Source of the DNA: Alteromonas macleodii
GTDB lineage: Bacteria; Pseudomonadota; Gammaproteobacteria; Enterobacterales; Alteromonadaceae
NCBI RefSeq assembly: GCF_903772925.1
Contig: NZ_LR812090.1
Location: 996,629 to 1,060,628 of the forward strand
DNA length: 64,000 nucleotides
Direction of reading: 5' to 3'
In this document: positions 8,615-18,311 of the stretch, in pieces
Position numbering within the stretch: the first letter of the stretch is position 1
Layout: each line of letters starts with the position of its first letter
Position numbers and translations under genes: made by a program
The notes under the pieces: model-generated
The model's input: only the letters and a program-made list of their open reading frames with translations
Database searches by the model: none
Told to the model about the DNA's origin: nothing

Positions 8615-9676
8615 ATGCTAGCGTATTTGCAGTTCGTCCCGCTTTTTACTGCATTTTTCGTAGCCCTAATTCTTTTAGTGGTGATGACGCCTCTAGCGCA
8701 TCAGTTTGGCTTAGTTGATCAACCTACAGCACGTAAACGCCACGCAGGTATTGTACCTTTAACAGGTGGCGTGGCTATATTTATGGCCGTACTTGTTGCA
8801 AGCGTCGCCACCGATGTGTGGATGAAAAATAACCCGCTGTTCTTTACCGCATCTGCTTTCGTAGTATTGCTTGGTATGCTGGACGACCGCTTTGACTTAA
8901 GTGCGAAAGGTCGCCTTATGTGTCAATTTGGCGTGGCTGCCATTATGGCATGGAGCGCGCAAAATTATATTACGTCATTAGGCGACATCTTTGGCACCGG
9001 CGAGGTGCTGCTCGACCTAGGCGGGTATTTCTTCACCATCATTTGTGTTGTTGGCGTTATCAATGCTTTTAACATGATAGACGGAATTGATGGTCTTGCA
9101 GGCGGTATGAGCTTGGTTATATTGCTTACTGTGGCAGGTTTTTTAATTTTCACTGGTAATGGCGCCTCTATTATGGAGCCACTTATTATTGTAGCAGCTA
9201 TCGTTCCTTTCTTGGCGTTTAACCTGAGTTGGAAAGGGTTCAAAGGGAACAAGATATTTATGGGCGATGCCGGCAGTATGTTTGTCGGTCTCACGATTGT
9301 ATGGCTGCTTGTTGATCATACCCAAGGTGAAACGGCTGCGTTTAGGCCTATAACGGCAGTGTGGCTTGTTGGGCTTCCTTTGATGGATATGGCTGCAATC
9401 ATGTATCGCCGTGCGCGCAAGGGGCAGTCTATGTTGAAACCAGACAGGCAGCATCTTCACAATATTTTCATGCGAGCAGGGTTAAGCAGTCGGCAGTCAT
9501 TGGTAGCAATATTGTGCCTAGGTGCGTGCTATTGCCTTATCGGTATTCTAGGTGAAGTTTATCAAGTACCTGAAGCGGTTATGTTTTATAGTTTCATTGG
9601 GCTTCTAGTTGTTTATAGTCTAGTGATTCAGCATATATGGAGCGTACTTCGCTTTATTAAGCGAGTCAGGACGTAG
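8615..9676 (+). CDS. wecA: Undecaprenyl-phosphate GlcNAc-1-phosphate transferase family (WecA)
   Basis: WecA transfers GlcNAc-1-phosphate from UDP-GlcNAc to undecaprenyl phosphate, the first membrane step of O-antigen or enterobacterial common antigen synthesis. The roughly 353-aa protein has about 11 hydrophobic helices and the family motifs: DDRFDLS (residues about 90-96), NMIDGIDGLAGG (about 153-164), GDAGSMFVG (about 215) and the His loop DRQHLHN (about 278). ATG 8615 is preferred, 11 bases after GAGAGG; GTG 8606 is in frame but only two bases from that sequence. A hairpin with a T-rich tail follows the gene. uppS, which makes the lipid carrier, is in this window at 36 kb. Confidence 0.92.
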   Translation: MLAYLQFVPLFTAFFVALILLVVMTPLAHQFGLVDQPTARKRHAGIVPLTGGVAIFMAVLVASVATDVWMKNNPLFFTASAFVVLLGMLDDRFDLSAKGRLMCQFGVAAIMAWSAQNYITSLGDIFGTGEVLLDLGGYFFTIICVVGVINAFNMIDGIDGLAGGMSLVILLTVAGFLIFTGNGASIMEPLIIVAAIVPFLAFNLSWKGFKGNKIFMGDAGSMFVGLTIVWLLVDHTQGETAAFRPITAVWLVGLPLMDMAAIMYRRARKGQSMLKPDRQHLHNIFMRAGLSSRQSLVAILCLGACYCLIGILGEVYQVPEAVMFYSFIGLLVVYSLVIQHIWSVLRFIKRVRT

Positions 9677-9731
9677 ATTCGGTAAAACTCATAGCAGGTT
9701 GCATGAAATCTCTGTAACATACCGTCGAAAA

Positions 9732-9758
9732 AGAAGCGCATAAAAGCGCTTTTATTTT
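9732..9758 (+). terminator. Terminator after wecA
   Basis: A 6-bp stem AAGCGC / GCGCTT with an ATAAAA loop is followed by TTATTTTC. It lies about 55 bases past the wecA stop and about 35 before the first glycosyltransferase start. The stem is short, so termination may be partial. Confidence 0.55.
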
Positions 9759-9789
9759 CTCTGTTATTTTTATTGCTGGTAAATAATTC

Positions 9790-10677
9790 TTGATAAATCA
9801 ATTCTCCGTCATTCACAACGAAAACAAAAAAAAGCATGTTGAATCGATTGTCGCAATGGCCGTTTATCAAGCCGACAATGCGAGATGGCTGCGAGAGGCC
9901 ATCGAAAGTATAACAGGCCAGACCTATACCGATTTTCTCTTCATCATTGTTATTGACGGGCCGGTACCAGAGCCTATAACTCAAGTACTTCAAGAAGCTG
10001 CAAAGAATGACGATAGAATTATTTTAGCGCAAAATAGCCAAAATATCGGCCTTGCAAGTAGCATGAACTCTGCTATTGATTTTGGTTTGCAGTTTGACCC
10101 CTCTTATTTTGTGAGAATGGACGCAGACGATATCTCTGAAGAGTACCGACTTTTGCGCCAAATCACTTACCTAAATCGGCATAGCAATATTTCCGTACTC
10201 GGCTCAGCGCTTACTGAGATAAACGAAAGTGGAAAAAAGGTGGGTGCGAGAGTAATGCCCGCTTCGCACAAACAAATAACCCGAATACTACCTAGGCGCT
10301 GCTCGCTAAATCACCCTACAGTGGTGATCCGTTACAATGTGTTTCACGATGGCCACAGATACAATGGCGATTTACTTAACACGCAAGATTATTTTTTCTG
10401 GATTTCGCTAGCTTCGCAAGGTTATATCTTTAGAAATCTGAAGGACCGATTATTAAAGTTTAGAAGAGTGAATAACTTCTATAAGCGGCGTGGGCTAAGC
10501 AAGTCTCTCAATGAGTTTAAAGCGCGCATCTTTGCGATCACCAAATTAAAACAGTTTTCACCCTATAACTTTTTTTATGCTTGCGGTGTCTTATCACTGC
10601 GCTTAATGCCAGGGAAAGTGGTTAAATTAGCATACAAACTCGACAGACATTTGTTAGAGAGGTTTGGTAAGCATTGA
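9790..10677 (+). CDS. Family 2 glycosyltransferase
   Basis: This is a cytoplasmic GT-A enzyme that transfers a sugar from a nucleotide-sugar donor, probably onto a lipid-linked surface saccharide. The 295-aa product has the GT2 fold start ESIVAMAVYQADN (residues about 18-30), SITGQTYTDFLFIIVIDG, and the metal-binding motif RMDADD (about 112-117). The frame opens at TTG 9790 with no good ribosome-binding site; the next ATG would cut into the first beta strand, so the early TTG is kept with reservation. It overlaps the next glycosyltransferase by four bases. Donor and acceptor cannot be read from sequence. Confidence 0.83.
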   Translation: MINQFSVIHNENKKKHVESIVAMAVYQADNARWLREAIESITGQTYTDFLFIIVIDGPVPEPITQVLQEAAKNDDRIILAQNSQNIGLASSMNSAIDFGLQFDPSYFVRMDADDISEEYRLLRQITYLNRHSNISVLGSALTEINESGKKVGARVMPASHKQITRILPRRCSLNHPTVVIRYNVFHDGHRYNGDLLNTQDYFFWISLASQGYIFRNLKDRLLKFRRVNNFYKRRGLSKSLNEFKARIFAITKLKQFSPYNFFYACGVLSLRLMPGKVVKLAYKLDRHLLERFGKH

Positions 10678-11546
10678 AAACAGGGATTGTCGTAATACTC
10701 TATAACCCCGATATAGGGCATCTTACTAATGTGATTAAGGCTTTTTCGGCGCCTGAGTGGGATTTAGTATTAGTTGATAATTCTGCCAATGCTGATGAGC
10801 GTTTGAATACATCTCTCTGCAGTTACATTCATTGCGGAACCAATTTGGGTATTGCAAAAGCTCAAAACATAGGTTTGAAAAAGCTCTTTGATAAAGGTGT
10901 TGAATACGCTTTCCTGCTCGACCAAGATAGCCAGTTTACACCTAGCATTGCCAATGAATTATTACGCCAGTTTACTACTTTGGAGCAAAAAGCGCCGATC
11001 GCCGCAATAGGTCCCTCTATTTACTGTCAATTTTCTGATTGTGTTGATCAGGGTGTGCTTCAAAAAGGTAAAAAAATCTCCAATAGCTTGAAAGAAGTGA
11101 AACAAATTATTGCCTCGGGCATGCTTATCTCTCGTCGGGCTTTTGAGAGAGTGGGCGGAAAGGAAGAGGCACTTTTCATTGATGGTGTTGATCACGAGTG
11201 GTGCTGGCGAGCTCGAGCAAAGGGTATGGCCATTTACCAGTCATTAAGTGCTTGTATGCCTCATCGGCAAGGCGATGATAGGGTGAAAGTATGTGGCGTT
11301 ATGTTTAAACAAGGTGCTCCAATTAGACTCTACTATCAATTTCGCAATGTGCTTATTCTAGCCCGGCGTAGCTACGTTCCGCTTTATTGGAAACTTCGTC
11401 ATGTTTGTGCAATACCCTTAAGGTATCTTGTTAATCGATTTTGCTTTAAGCAGGGTAAAGCGAGAGGTCAGTATATGCGTCATGGGTTAAAAGATGGTTT
11501 TATGCGCACCGGCGGTCCTATTCAATCTAACAAGTGTGCTAGATAA
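10674..11546 (+). CDS. Family 2 glycosyltransferase, rhamnosyltransferase-like
   Basis: The 290-aa product starts MKTGIVVILYNPD, has LDQDSQF as the DxD-type metal motif (about residues 84-90) and GVDHEWCWRARAKG (about 171-184), which resembles the ED-region of rhamnosyltransferases such as WbbL/RfbF. TTG 10674 overlaps the previous stop (TTGA), with AGAGAGG about 10 bases upstream. Together with the preceding GT and wecA it suggests assembly of a short lipid-linked saccharide, but no flippase, polymerase or ligase gene is present here, so the pathway is incomplete within the window. The sugar specificity is a guess from general resemblance. Confidence 0.82.
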   Translation: MKTGIVVILYNPDIGHLTNVIKAFSAPEWDLVLVDNSANADERLNTSLCSYIHCGTNLGIAKAQNIGLKKLFDKGVEYAFLLDQDSQFTPSIANELLRQFTTLEQKAPIAAIGPSIYCQFSDCVDQGVLQKGKKISNSLKEVKQIIASGMLISRRAFERVGGKEEALFIDGVDHEWCWRARAKGMAIYQSLSACMPHRQGDDRVKVCGVMFKQGAPIRLYYQFRNVLILARRSYVPLYWKLRHVCAIPLRYLVNRFCFKQGKARGQYMRHGLKDGFMRTGGPIQSNKCAR

Positions 11547-11749
11547 GCGTCGCTAATCAGCTACTTCTAAACGAATGGTTCGTAAGTAAAGTGAAAAATA
11601 TACTCACTGCACTTTCACTGTATTGGTGCATTATATATTATTTATCCCAAATTTTGTGCATTAATGAGTGAAAAACAACCGTAATGCCCATTTTCAAGAC
11701 ACAAATGCTCTAAAAGGGTAATTGGAACATCGATTGCATTACTCTTTTG

Positions 11750-11755
11750 TATAAT
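11750..11755 (+). promoter_or_regulatory. Candidate -10 box for galU
   Basis: A perfect TATAAT lies about 90 bases upstream of the galU start. No good -35 at 16-18 bases was found; TTGCAT at 11734 is only 10 bases away and TTGGAA at 11722 is 22 bases away. The box is plausible but unproven. Confidence 0.4.
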
Positions 11756-11842
11756 AGCGAATATAGATAAGCTTAAGAAATAAATGACGGCAAAGCGCCG
11801 TCTTAAGCGAGTAACTAGGATTTTAAAAAAGGATATTAACTT

Positions 11843-12736
11843 ATGAGTCAGGTTAAAAAAGCGGTAATTCCTGTAGCAGGTCTTGGGACGAGAATGCTTC
11901 CGGCAACGAAAGCTATCCCTAAAGAGATGTTACCTGTGGTTGATAAGCCACTAATTCAGTACGTTGTTAGTGAATGTGTTGCGGCTGGTGTAAAGGAAAT
12001 TATTCTAGTAACTCACGCTAGTAAGAACAGCATTGAGAACCACTTTGATACTTCATTTGAACTTGAAGCAACGCTTGAAAAGCGTGTTAAGCGTCAACTT
12101 TTAGAAGAAGTTCAGTCAATTTGTCCGAAAGACGTAACCATCATGCATATCCGTCAAGGCGTAGCTAACGGGTTAGGTCACGCTGTATTGTGCGCTCGCC
12201 CGTTAATTGGAGACGCTCCATTTGCTGTCGTTCTTCCTGATGTGATTATTGATGATGTGGCAAGTGACCCTAAAAAAGATAACCTTGCTGATATGGTAGC
12301 TAAGTTCAATACCAGCCGTGTAAGCCAAGTTATGGTTGAACAGGTAACAGAAGAAGATATTTCTAAGTTTGGCATCGCTGACCTAGACGGCGCGGCTATT
12401 GCGCCAGGAGATTCAGCTAAAATACATAAGATGGTTGAAAAACCACCGCGCGACGAAGCACCTTCAGATCTAGCTGTAGTGGGTAGATATGTGCTTTCAG
12501 AAAAGATTTGGGATCTGCTAGAGTTCACGCCACCAGGTGCGGGCGGTGAAGTTCAACTTACCGATGCTATTGATGCACTGATGAAGCTTGAACAAGTAGA
12601 TGCATACTACATGAAAGGTAAGAGCCACGATTGCGGAAGCAAGCTAGGTTACATGAAAGCTAACGTTGAATACGCATTGCGCCATCCTTCTTTAGGTGAT
12701 GAGTTTAAAGAGTACCTAGCGTCTGTAGTGAAATAA
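11843..12736 (+). CDS. galU: UTP-glucose-1-phosphate uridylyltransferase
   Basis: GalU makes UDP-glucose from UTP and glucose-1-phosphate, feeding galE, glycan and capsule synthesis. The 297-aa protein begins with the nucleotidyltransferase signature [19 protein letters not shown] (residues about 12-30) and carries [11 protein letters not shown] (about 198-208), both typical of bacterial GalU. Length matches the family. It is a single gene, with a perfect bidirectional terminator downstream and a 296-base region upstream holding a candidate promoter. Its position after glycosyltransferase genes fits a supply role for surface sugars. Confidence 0.96.
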   Translation: MSQVKKAVIPVAGLGTRMLPATKAIPKEMLPVVDKPLIQYVVSECVAAGVKEIILVTHASKNSIENHFDTSFELEATLEKRVKRQLLEEVQSICPKDVTIMHIRQGVANGLGHAVLCARPLIGDAPFAVVLPDVIIDDVASDPKKDNLADMVAKFNTSRVSQVMVEQVTEEDISKFGIADLDGAAIAPGDSAKIHKMVEKPPRDEAPSDLAVVGRYVLSEKIWDLLEFTPPGAGGEVQLTDAIDALMKLEQVDAYYMKGKSHDCGSKLGYMKANVEYALRHPSLGDEFKEYLASVVK

Positions 12737-12765
12737 TAGAATATTTCGGAAGCTACAAGAAATAT

Positions 12766-12796
12766 AAAAAATGCGCCAATATTGGCGCATTTTTTG
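12766..12796. terminator. Bidirectional terminator between galU and the comEA-like gene
   Basis: A perfect palindrome (A-run, TGCGCCAAT / ATTGGCGCA, T-run) lies between two convergent genes, so it can serve both transcripts. Confidence 0.9.
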
Positions 12797-12868
12797 TTTT
12801 TTAACACTCTTTGAACGCAGCTAGACTAACTATTAGATTATCGTTTAGAGTCGTTAAGCGAATGTCAT

Positions 12869-13183
12869 TTACTTAACACGCACATGATTTTCTATCTTGC
12901 TTAGCATTTTTTCGCCAATGCCTTTTACTTGGGTTAGTTGCGCGACTTCAAGGAACGGCCCCACTTCCTCGCGGTACTGAATAATCGCTTTTGCTTTGGA
13001 CTGACCAACACCTGGTAGCGAAATTAACTGCTCGACAGTCGCTGTATTTAAGTCGATGCGCTGCTGCAGGTTTGTTTCGTTATTCTGTGTTTGCTTACTA
13101 CTTTCTACTTCAGCATGAACCACAGGAGCTTGAATAGCTAGCGCTGATAGAACGAGTAAGCCAGAAATTAATTTTTTCATCAT
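12869..13183 (-). CDS. ComEA-like secreted helix-hairpin-helix protein
   Basis: The 104-aa protein has a Sec signal peptide (cleavage near VHA-EV, about residue 25), a short Gln/Asn-rich linker, and a ComEA-type HhH DNA-binding domain at about residues 42-104: IDLNTA, LPGVG and KGIGEK are the typical turns. Such proteins bind DNA in the periplasm; in naturally transformable species ComEA pulls DNA through the outer membrane. Two consecutive ATGs are possible; the second (13180) is better spaced from AAGGA. No other competence gene is nearby, so participation in DNA uptake is inferred from the family only. Confidence 0.88.
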   Translation of the reverse strand: MMKKLISGLLVLSALAIQAPVVHAEVESSKQTQNNETNLQQRIDLNTATVEQLISLPGVGQSKAKAIIQYREEVGPFLEVAQLTQVKGIGEKMLSKIENHVRVK

Positions 13184-13461
13184 CTTTCCTTGTATGTGTT
13201 GCTAAATACGCGACCTGTTTTTCTGGTATTACGTTTTAGCTAAATGGGATTAAAATTATGTACCCACAGTGCTTTGACGCTTTTTAGTCCCAATACTATC
13301 GAATCTAACTTGGCATAAAGATTAGAGCCTATTCGATGTAGCGATTAGTAATAAAGCGTGAAGCGCTTCTGCGTGTACAAGCAAGATAATAGAGGCGGGC
13401 TTAAAAAGCGGTAGTCCAGTTTTAGTACAGTTTTTATTCGAAAAGTGGAGAGTAATATATA
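13184..13461. other. Intergenic region upstream of the comEA-like gene
   Basis: With the terminator at 13462-13490 this forms a 335-base gap between the ComEA-like start and the IDH stop. I see the expected ribosome-binding site of the comEA-like gene at its left edge and no convincing ORF, RNA gene or repeat. Confidence 0.5.
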
Positions 13462-13490
13462 AAAAAACGGGCTAGAAAGCCCGTTTTAAA
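13462..13490 (-). terminator. Terminator of the NAD-IDH gene
   Basis: A 9-bp stem AAACGGGCT / AGCCCGTTT with an AGAA loop is followed on the minus strand by seven T residues, about 30 bases past the stop. Confidence 0.88.
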
Positions 13491-13518
13491 ATAATAACAG
13501 TGCTACAGCACAAGACGC

Positions 13519-14526
13519 TTATAGACGATCAAGAAGCGCTTGGGTAAATTCTGTTGTACCGGCTTCACCACCTAGGTCGCGAGTGGTGCGGTCACCAGAT
13601 TCAATAACGTCTTTCAATGCTGCGCGAATTTTCTCTGCTTTATCACCCATGTTTAGGTATTCAAGCATTTGCGCTGCAGCAAGTACTACAGATGTAGGGT
13701 TCGCAAGGTTTTTACCCGCGATATCTGGAGCACTACCGTGAACAGCTTCAAAGATTGCACAGTCTTCACCAATGTTTGCGCCTGGTGCCATACCAAGACC
13801 GCCAACAAGACCCGCACACAGGTCTGAAAGAATGTCACCGAAAAGGTTAGTGGTTACGATAACGTCAAACTGGTGAGGGTTCATCACAAGCTGCATGCAG
13901 CAGTTATCGACAATCATTTCAGCAGATTCGATGTCTGGGTAACGCTCGCCAACTTCACGGGCAACTTTTAGGAAAAGACCTGACGTCGATTTAAGAATGT
14001 TTGCTTTGTGAACCGCTGTTACTTTCTTACGGCCTTCACGACGTGCTAGCTCATAAGCGAAAGTTACGATTTTCTCAGCGCCGTCACGAGTAATCTTACT
14101 CATTGCTTCAGCTTCGTTGCCGTCTTCTGAAACAACTTGCCCAAGACCAGAGTACATACCCTGCGTGTTTTCACGTACAGTGATGATATCAATATCTTCG
14201 TAACGTGCTTTTGTGCCTTTAAAAGACATTACCGGGCGTAGGTTAGCGTACAGCTTAAACTGCTTGCGAAGACTAACGTTGATAGACGTAAAGCCTTCAC
14301 CAACTGGCGTAGTTAAAGGGCCTTTAAGCGCAACTTTATTTTTTGCGATAAGGTCTAGTGTTTCTTGAGGTAGTAGCTCGCCATGTTCTTCCAGTGCAAC
14401 TAAGCCCGCATCGGCATAGTCATAGGCAAAGTCACAGCCAACCTTATCTAAAATTTTTGTGGTCGCATCGATAATGTCCGGGCCAATGCCGTCACCGCGA
14501 ATGACTGTAATACGTTGCTGAGTCAT
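13519..14526 (-). CDS. Isocitrate dehydrogenase, NAD-dependent type
   Basis: The enzyme oxidatively decarboxylates isocitrate to 2-oxoglutarate in the TCA cycle. The 335-aa protein is the short beta-decarboxylating dehydrogenase type (mitochondrial IDH3-like) rather than the roughly 417-aa Icd of E. coli. Visible motifs are GDGIGPDI near the N-terminus, the substrate loop around [29 protein letters not shown], and the metal-binding [14 protein letters not shown]. Isopropylmalate and tartrate dehydrogenases are relatives, but the ENTQGMYSG segment and the Ser in the NVSLRK loop favour isocitrate. It is a single-gene unit with its own terminator. Cofactor preference is inferred from the subfamily, not shown. 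Confidence 0.88.
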   Translation of the reverse strand: MTQQRITVIRGDGIGPDIIDATTKILDKVGCDFAYDYADAGLVALEEHGELLPQETLDLIAKNKVALKGPLTTPVGEGFTSINVSLRKQFKLYANLRPVMSFKGTKARYEDIDIITVRENTQGMYSGLGQVVSEDGNEAEAMSKITRDGAEKIVTFAYELARREGRKKVTAVHKANILKSTSGLFLKVAREVGERYPDIESAEMIVDNCCMQLVMNPHQFDVIVTTNLFGDILSDLCAGLVGGLGMAPGANIGEDCAIFEAVHGSAPDIAGKNLANPTSVVLAAAQMLEYLNMGDKAEKIRAALKDVIESGDRTTRDLGGEAGTTEFTQALLDRL

Positions 14527-14745
14527 GTGGAGGGATCCTCTGGTAATTCTGTTATCAAAATCGTTAGGTTTATTCAGTTATTAGTTCGGCGCGTGAAGTG
14601 CCAAATTTTGCCTGCTTATATATTATAATGGAAAATGTAGGGAAAAAGGGTAAAGCACAGCAAAAGTAGCAGTATTTTACCCGATAGCTGGCCCAAGTTA
14701 TAGCCATTCGTAAAGATAAATTGAGGTGGTAAGGTTCTCAATCAG

Positions 14746-16356
14746 CTATAAAGGGAGGGGACAAAAAAGTAGCTGTCCGTTAGACTCAAGCGCACTGAGA
14801 ACATCATTGGATTCTAAGCTTAAAATCCTTAAAAGGGTTTTCACGTTAATATCTTGCAGTAACGTATAAACATCCTGATTAAATAAGCATGCTTTCGCAA
14901 GTGAAAAGCTCAACATTAAGACTGCCTGTTCTTTCTGAATCGATTTTGGAACTTCGGTGCTCGCTTTTCCACATTGATGTATTACCGCGCGCCAGGTAGA
15001 ACTCTGGTGCCAACTACCAGCGAGTTCCGACGCTATTGCTAGCCAAGGCGTATCGGACTTCACTTTAAACGCGTTATTAATAGATACGATATTGTCGAGG
15101 CGAACAGGCAAGGATTTAGATACTTTGAAACCTGGGAGTGTGAATAGGGGAGTGCAAATAAATGTCATCGTTAAGGCTGCCGACTGCGGCGTAAACTTCG
15201 AATCTACAATTTGTGCAAAGTAGCTAGAAAATGAGCACGCTAGTAAGGTTACTTGCTTACACATTCCCATAAGTGGAAATTGATTTTGCGTAAGCCGCTC
15301 TAAAAGAGCGAACTGAATAAGCATGTCGCCCACTCGTTCTATACCGTAGGTTAATACAGCCTGTTTTATGCTTTTTACTGGCAGTTGTAACCTGTTGTCT
15401 TGACTCGCAGTGAGCATCAAAAAATGATTAAAAGTGGGGACTTTTTCAATTTTTTCACACAGCTGTTCAATCACCACATCTTGCTTTTGCAATTCGTCGA
15501 TAATGGTAATAAGCGCTTTTGGGGGATGTTGAATAGCGAATGTTGAAGGCAGGTACGGAGTGCCGCCCTGATTCGCTCTGGCATTGGCGGTGTCTGTATA
15601 CAGTGCTATAAAGTGCTCAAAGGGTAATGATAAAAGCACCGGAGCTTGAATAGCCGATAAAGGAAGCCATTTACCATCTTCGTCATCCTTGCTGAGCGTA
15701 AATACATAACCATGATTTTGCTGCATATCTACCAACGCGCCAGGCACACCATTAGCAAAAACTTTTGCTCCAGGAAGCAAACCTTCGAATAGCTGAATAA
15801 GCGGTGCGATATGATGGCGATGATAGGCAGGTAGGCGACAGGCTATGTGGGTAAATACCGTTTGGTAATCGTTTTTTTTCGCATTTGTTGCGAAAACGCC
15901 AGAGAGAAGGCTAAGTCTTTGCGCTAGGTTTAGTCGGTTATCTGCAATAAAGTTAATGTATTTTCCCGTCTGAAAGGCTTTTTGCAATTTTACCGTATCT
16001 TGCCAAATGGCCAGATTGTGTTTACGCAAAAAGCGAATGACTTCAGGAATGCTATCTCGTGGTGTTTTAGCGCTTGATAGCCAAAAGGTGGCAAGTAGAG
16101 ACGCGAGAACGTGCTGTAGGTAATGGTCGTTAAATCGACAGAGCTTGCCAAACAGTGCCAATAGCAAAAGTTGTTGCGTGTCTTTAGGTAAGTCGTTATC
16201 GATGTGAAGCGTGGCCGCAGCTAGGGCTGGGTTTGCATTAACTAACGTCAATATCCGTTTTGCGTTTTTTAACCAATGATTAATACGCTGCTCGACTGAT
16301 AACTCAGCTTCGCCTATATGAATAAGGCGTTTAAGTGTGGAAATGATGCCGGTCAC
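14746..16356 (-). CDS. HDOD-like regulatory domain protein, function unknown
   Basis: The 536-aa cytoplasmic protein starts at GTG, with AAGGA six bases upstream. Residues about 265-450 look like an HDOD module (LQKQDVVIEQLCEKIEKVPTF..., then IERVGDMLIQFALLERL and an ACSFSSYFAQ helix), a helical domain related to HD phosphohydrolases but usually without catalytic residues. No HD pair is evident here either. Residues 1-260 form an uncharacterised helical section with a small region around 190-235 that could be a PilZ-like or OB-like fold; I am not sure. The gene follows the DUF3192 gene by 11 bases and is probably cotranscribed with it. HDOD proteins often act in signalling. Confidence 0.65.
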   Translation of the reverse strand: MTGIISTLKRLIHIGEAELSVEQRINHWLKNAKRILTLVNANPALAAATLHIDNDLPKDTQQLLLLALFGKLCRFNDHYLQHVLASLLATFWLSSAKTPRDSIPEVIRFLRKHNLAIWQDTVKLQKAFQTGKYINFIADNRLNLAQRLSLLSGVFATNAKKNDYQTVFTHIACRLPAYHRHHIAPLIQLFEGLLPGAKVFANGVPGALVDMQQNHGYVFTLSKDDEDGKWLPLSAIQAPVLLSLPFEHFIALYTDTANARANQGGTPYLPSTFAIQHPPKALITIIDELQKQDVVIEQLCEKIEKVPTFNHFLMLTASQDNRLQLPVKSIKQAVLTYGIERVGDMLIQFALLERLTQNQFPLMGMCKQVTLLACSFSSYFAQIVDSKFTPQSAALTMTFICTPLFTLPGFKVSKSLPVRLDNIVSINNAFKVKSDTPWLAIASELAGSWHQSSTWRAVIHQCGKASTEVPKSIQKEQAVLMLSFSLAKACLFNQDVYTLLQDINVKTLLRILSLESNDVLSALESNGQLLFCPLPL

Positions 16357-16367
16357 TCCCCATCCTT

Positions 16368-16742
16368 TTAACTTTTTTGATAGCTAGAGTAAGCCCCTTC
16401 ACCCCAAGCTATAAGCTTATCGTTTTCGAACAGTAAAGGCGTACACTCATCTTGTGTTGTTAATCCGTCTGCACGTACATGCTGGGTTCTAAAAAACATA
16501 ACCTGAATCGCTGTAGAACCTTGCCTTTTAGCTTCTGTGATGTCTGGAGAGCCAAGCAAAGCAAGCACCTCTTCTCGTGTACTGCCCAACTTCAGCTTAG
16601 TAATTTGAACGCGGTTGTACTCTTCACGGTCTTTCCAATCCATATTTTCAGGTTTATCAGGGTAAAAGGCGATGACCATAAAAACAAACACCGCGTATAA
16701 CGCGACGCCAGCTAAAATTAGACGAATAACCTTGGTATTCAT
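16368..16742 (-). CDS. DUF3192 family membrane-anchored protein
   Basis: The 124-aa protein has one N-terminal hydrophobic segment (about residues 7-27, no lipobox Cys) and a small periplasmic domain of BamE/SmpA-like character (KLGSTREEVLALLGSPD, about 51-67). It ends with the DUF3192 signature DECTPLLFENDKLIAWGEGAYS. A paralogue lies at 22258-22623. It sits 11 bases upstream of the HDOD-like gene in a probable two-gene unit. BamE-like folds often mediate envelope interactions, but no function is established for this family. Confidence 0.8.
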   Translation of the reverse strand: MNTKVIRLILAGVALYAVFVFMVIAFYPDKPENMDWKDREEYNRVQITKLKLGSTREEVLALLGSPDITEAKRQGSTAIQVMFFRTQHVRADGLTTQDECTPLLFENDKLIAWGEGAYSSYQKS

Positions 16743-16939
16743 GACCGTTACTTCTCGTTTTCTGTACTCAAATGTTAGTGAGGGACATCAGTGCCCAAAA
16801 GCATGACCATTTAACAAGGTAAACTTGCAGCTCGTAACATTTTTCTGTTTAACAATACTCTAGGCAAGTGTACCTTAAAACGCCTATTAAACATAAGTAG
16901 TAAACGTAAGCAAATGCGTCACCTTCTTAATTTGCTTGG

Positions 16940-18301
16940 TTAGCCATTTTTTACAACATAACAAGGTTCGTAGGCACTGCCGGGAAGCTTCATTCTGTGC
17001 TGTTTTACAAATGACTCTAATAATGTATCCACTTTGTCCATAAGTGTACTATCGCCGGTAAGCTCGAAGGGACCGTGTTCTTTAATTTGTGCGATGCCTT
17101 CGGCCTTTACATTCCCGGCAACAATGCCTGAAAATGCTTTACGCAAATTTGCAGCAAGATCGCTTTTACTTTGATCTAAATGAAGCTGTAGTGCTGCCAT
17201 GCTTTCGTGAGTGGGTATGAAGGGTTGTTGGAAGTCCTGTTCGATTTTAAGTGACCAGTTAAAGCTGAAAGCATCACCCATCGCCCCTCTAAATTTTCGG
17301 ACTTTTTCAAGGTGTTTACTCATAGTACGGGCGACTTCTTCAGGGTCATCCACGATAATCTGATATTTTGACTGGGCTTGTGCGCCTAGCGTGGCCCCTA
17401 CAAAAGTATCTATAGCTTCGAAATACTCTTCGCTGCCTGCAGGACCGGTTAGTATAAACGGGAATGGTTGTTGCGCATTGCGCTCATTCATCAATATCCC
17501 AAGTAAATAAAGCAGTTCCTCAGCTGTTCCTACGCCGCCCGGAAATACAATGATACCGTGCCCTAATCTCACGAAGGCTTCTAAACGCTTTTCAATATCT
17601 GGCATGATAATGAGCTCGTTCACAATCGCATTAGGTGGTTCTGCAGCAATAATACTGGGCTCAGAAATACCAATGTATCGACCGGATTTGTGACGTTGCT
17701 TGGCATGACCTATCGTCGCCCCCTTCATAGGGCCTTTCATTGCGCCCGGTCCGCACCCAGTGCAAATATTCATATCGCGCAGGCCTAGCTGATAGCCTAC
17801 TTCTTTCGTGTATTTATATTCGACTTGACTGATAGAGTGGCCGCCCCAGCATACTATAGTATTCACGCTATCGTTACCTTCAAGGGCTTTAGCGTGACGT
17901 AGCATGTCAAACACCATATCGGTGATCTCACTTCCTTCAGCAGGCGCTGTTTGATGGAGAAATGCATACTTGTTGCCCATGTAAAGTAAATCACGCAGTA
18001 CAGCAAACAAGTGTTCATGAACACCGCGAACAAGCTTTTCGTCTACAAATGCAACTTCTGGCGGATTAATAAGTTCGATCTTTACGCCTCGCTCACGGCG
18101 GATGAGTTTTATTTCAAAATTTTCAAAAGGGGCGAAAAGCGCTTCAAAATTGTCTTCATCCACACCGCTGTTTAATACTGCGAGGCTGCAGTTTCTAAAC
18201 ATGGAGAAGAGCTCGCTATTTGTTGCATCTTGGAGGCGGGATACTTCCACTTGCGAAAGCTGACTCATTGAGCCAACGGGATTAAGCTGAACTTTCTTCA
18301 T
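16940..18301 (-). CDS. ppnN: Pyrimidine/purine nucleotide 5'-monophosphate nucleosidase (YgdH/PpnN)
   Basis: PpnN hydrolyses nucleoside 5'-monophosphates to ribose-5-phosphate and free base, and in E. coli is stimulated by (p)ppGpp. The 453-aa protein equals the E. coli length (454). It contains the LOG-family motif [10 protein letters not shown] (about residues 254-263) and [15 protein letters not shown] upstream of it, with family-specific N- and C-terminal extensions. The ribosome-binding site AAGGTG lies directly after the stop of the GGDEF gene, 10 bases upstream, so the two are cotranscribed. queF and syd nearby match the E. coli neighbourhood. Confidence 0.94.
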   Translation of the reverse strand: MKKVQLNPVGSMSQLSQVEVSRLQDATNSELFSMFRNCSLAVLNSGVDEDNFEALFAPFENFEIKLIRRERGVKIELINPPEVAFVDEKLVRGVHEHLFAVLRDLLYMGNKYAFLHQTAPAEGSEITDMVFDMLRHAKALEGNDSVNTIVCWGGHSISQVEYKYTKEVGYQLGLRDMNICTGCGPGAMKGPMKGATIGHAKQRHKSGRYIGISEPSIIAAEPPNAIVNELIIMPDIEKRLEAFVRLGHGIIVFPGGVGTAEELLYLLGILMNERNAQQPFPFILTGPAGSEEYFEAIDTFVGATLGAQAQSKYQIIVDDPEEVARTMSKHLEKVRKFRGAMGDAFSFNWSLKIEQDFQQPFIPTHESMAALQLHLDQSKSDLAANLRKAFSGIVAGNVKAEGIAQIKEHGPFELTGDSTLMDKVDTLLESFVKQHRMKLPGSAYEPCYVVKNG

Positions 18302-18311
18302 ACTTCACACC

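Noticed and set aside
8400-8621. 73-codon ORF upstream of wecA from the earliest ATG
   Set aside because: No ribosome-binding site and a low-complexity translation; only the last 35 codons have even a weak start.
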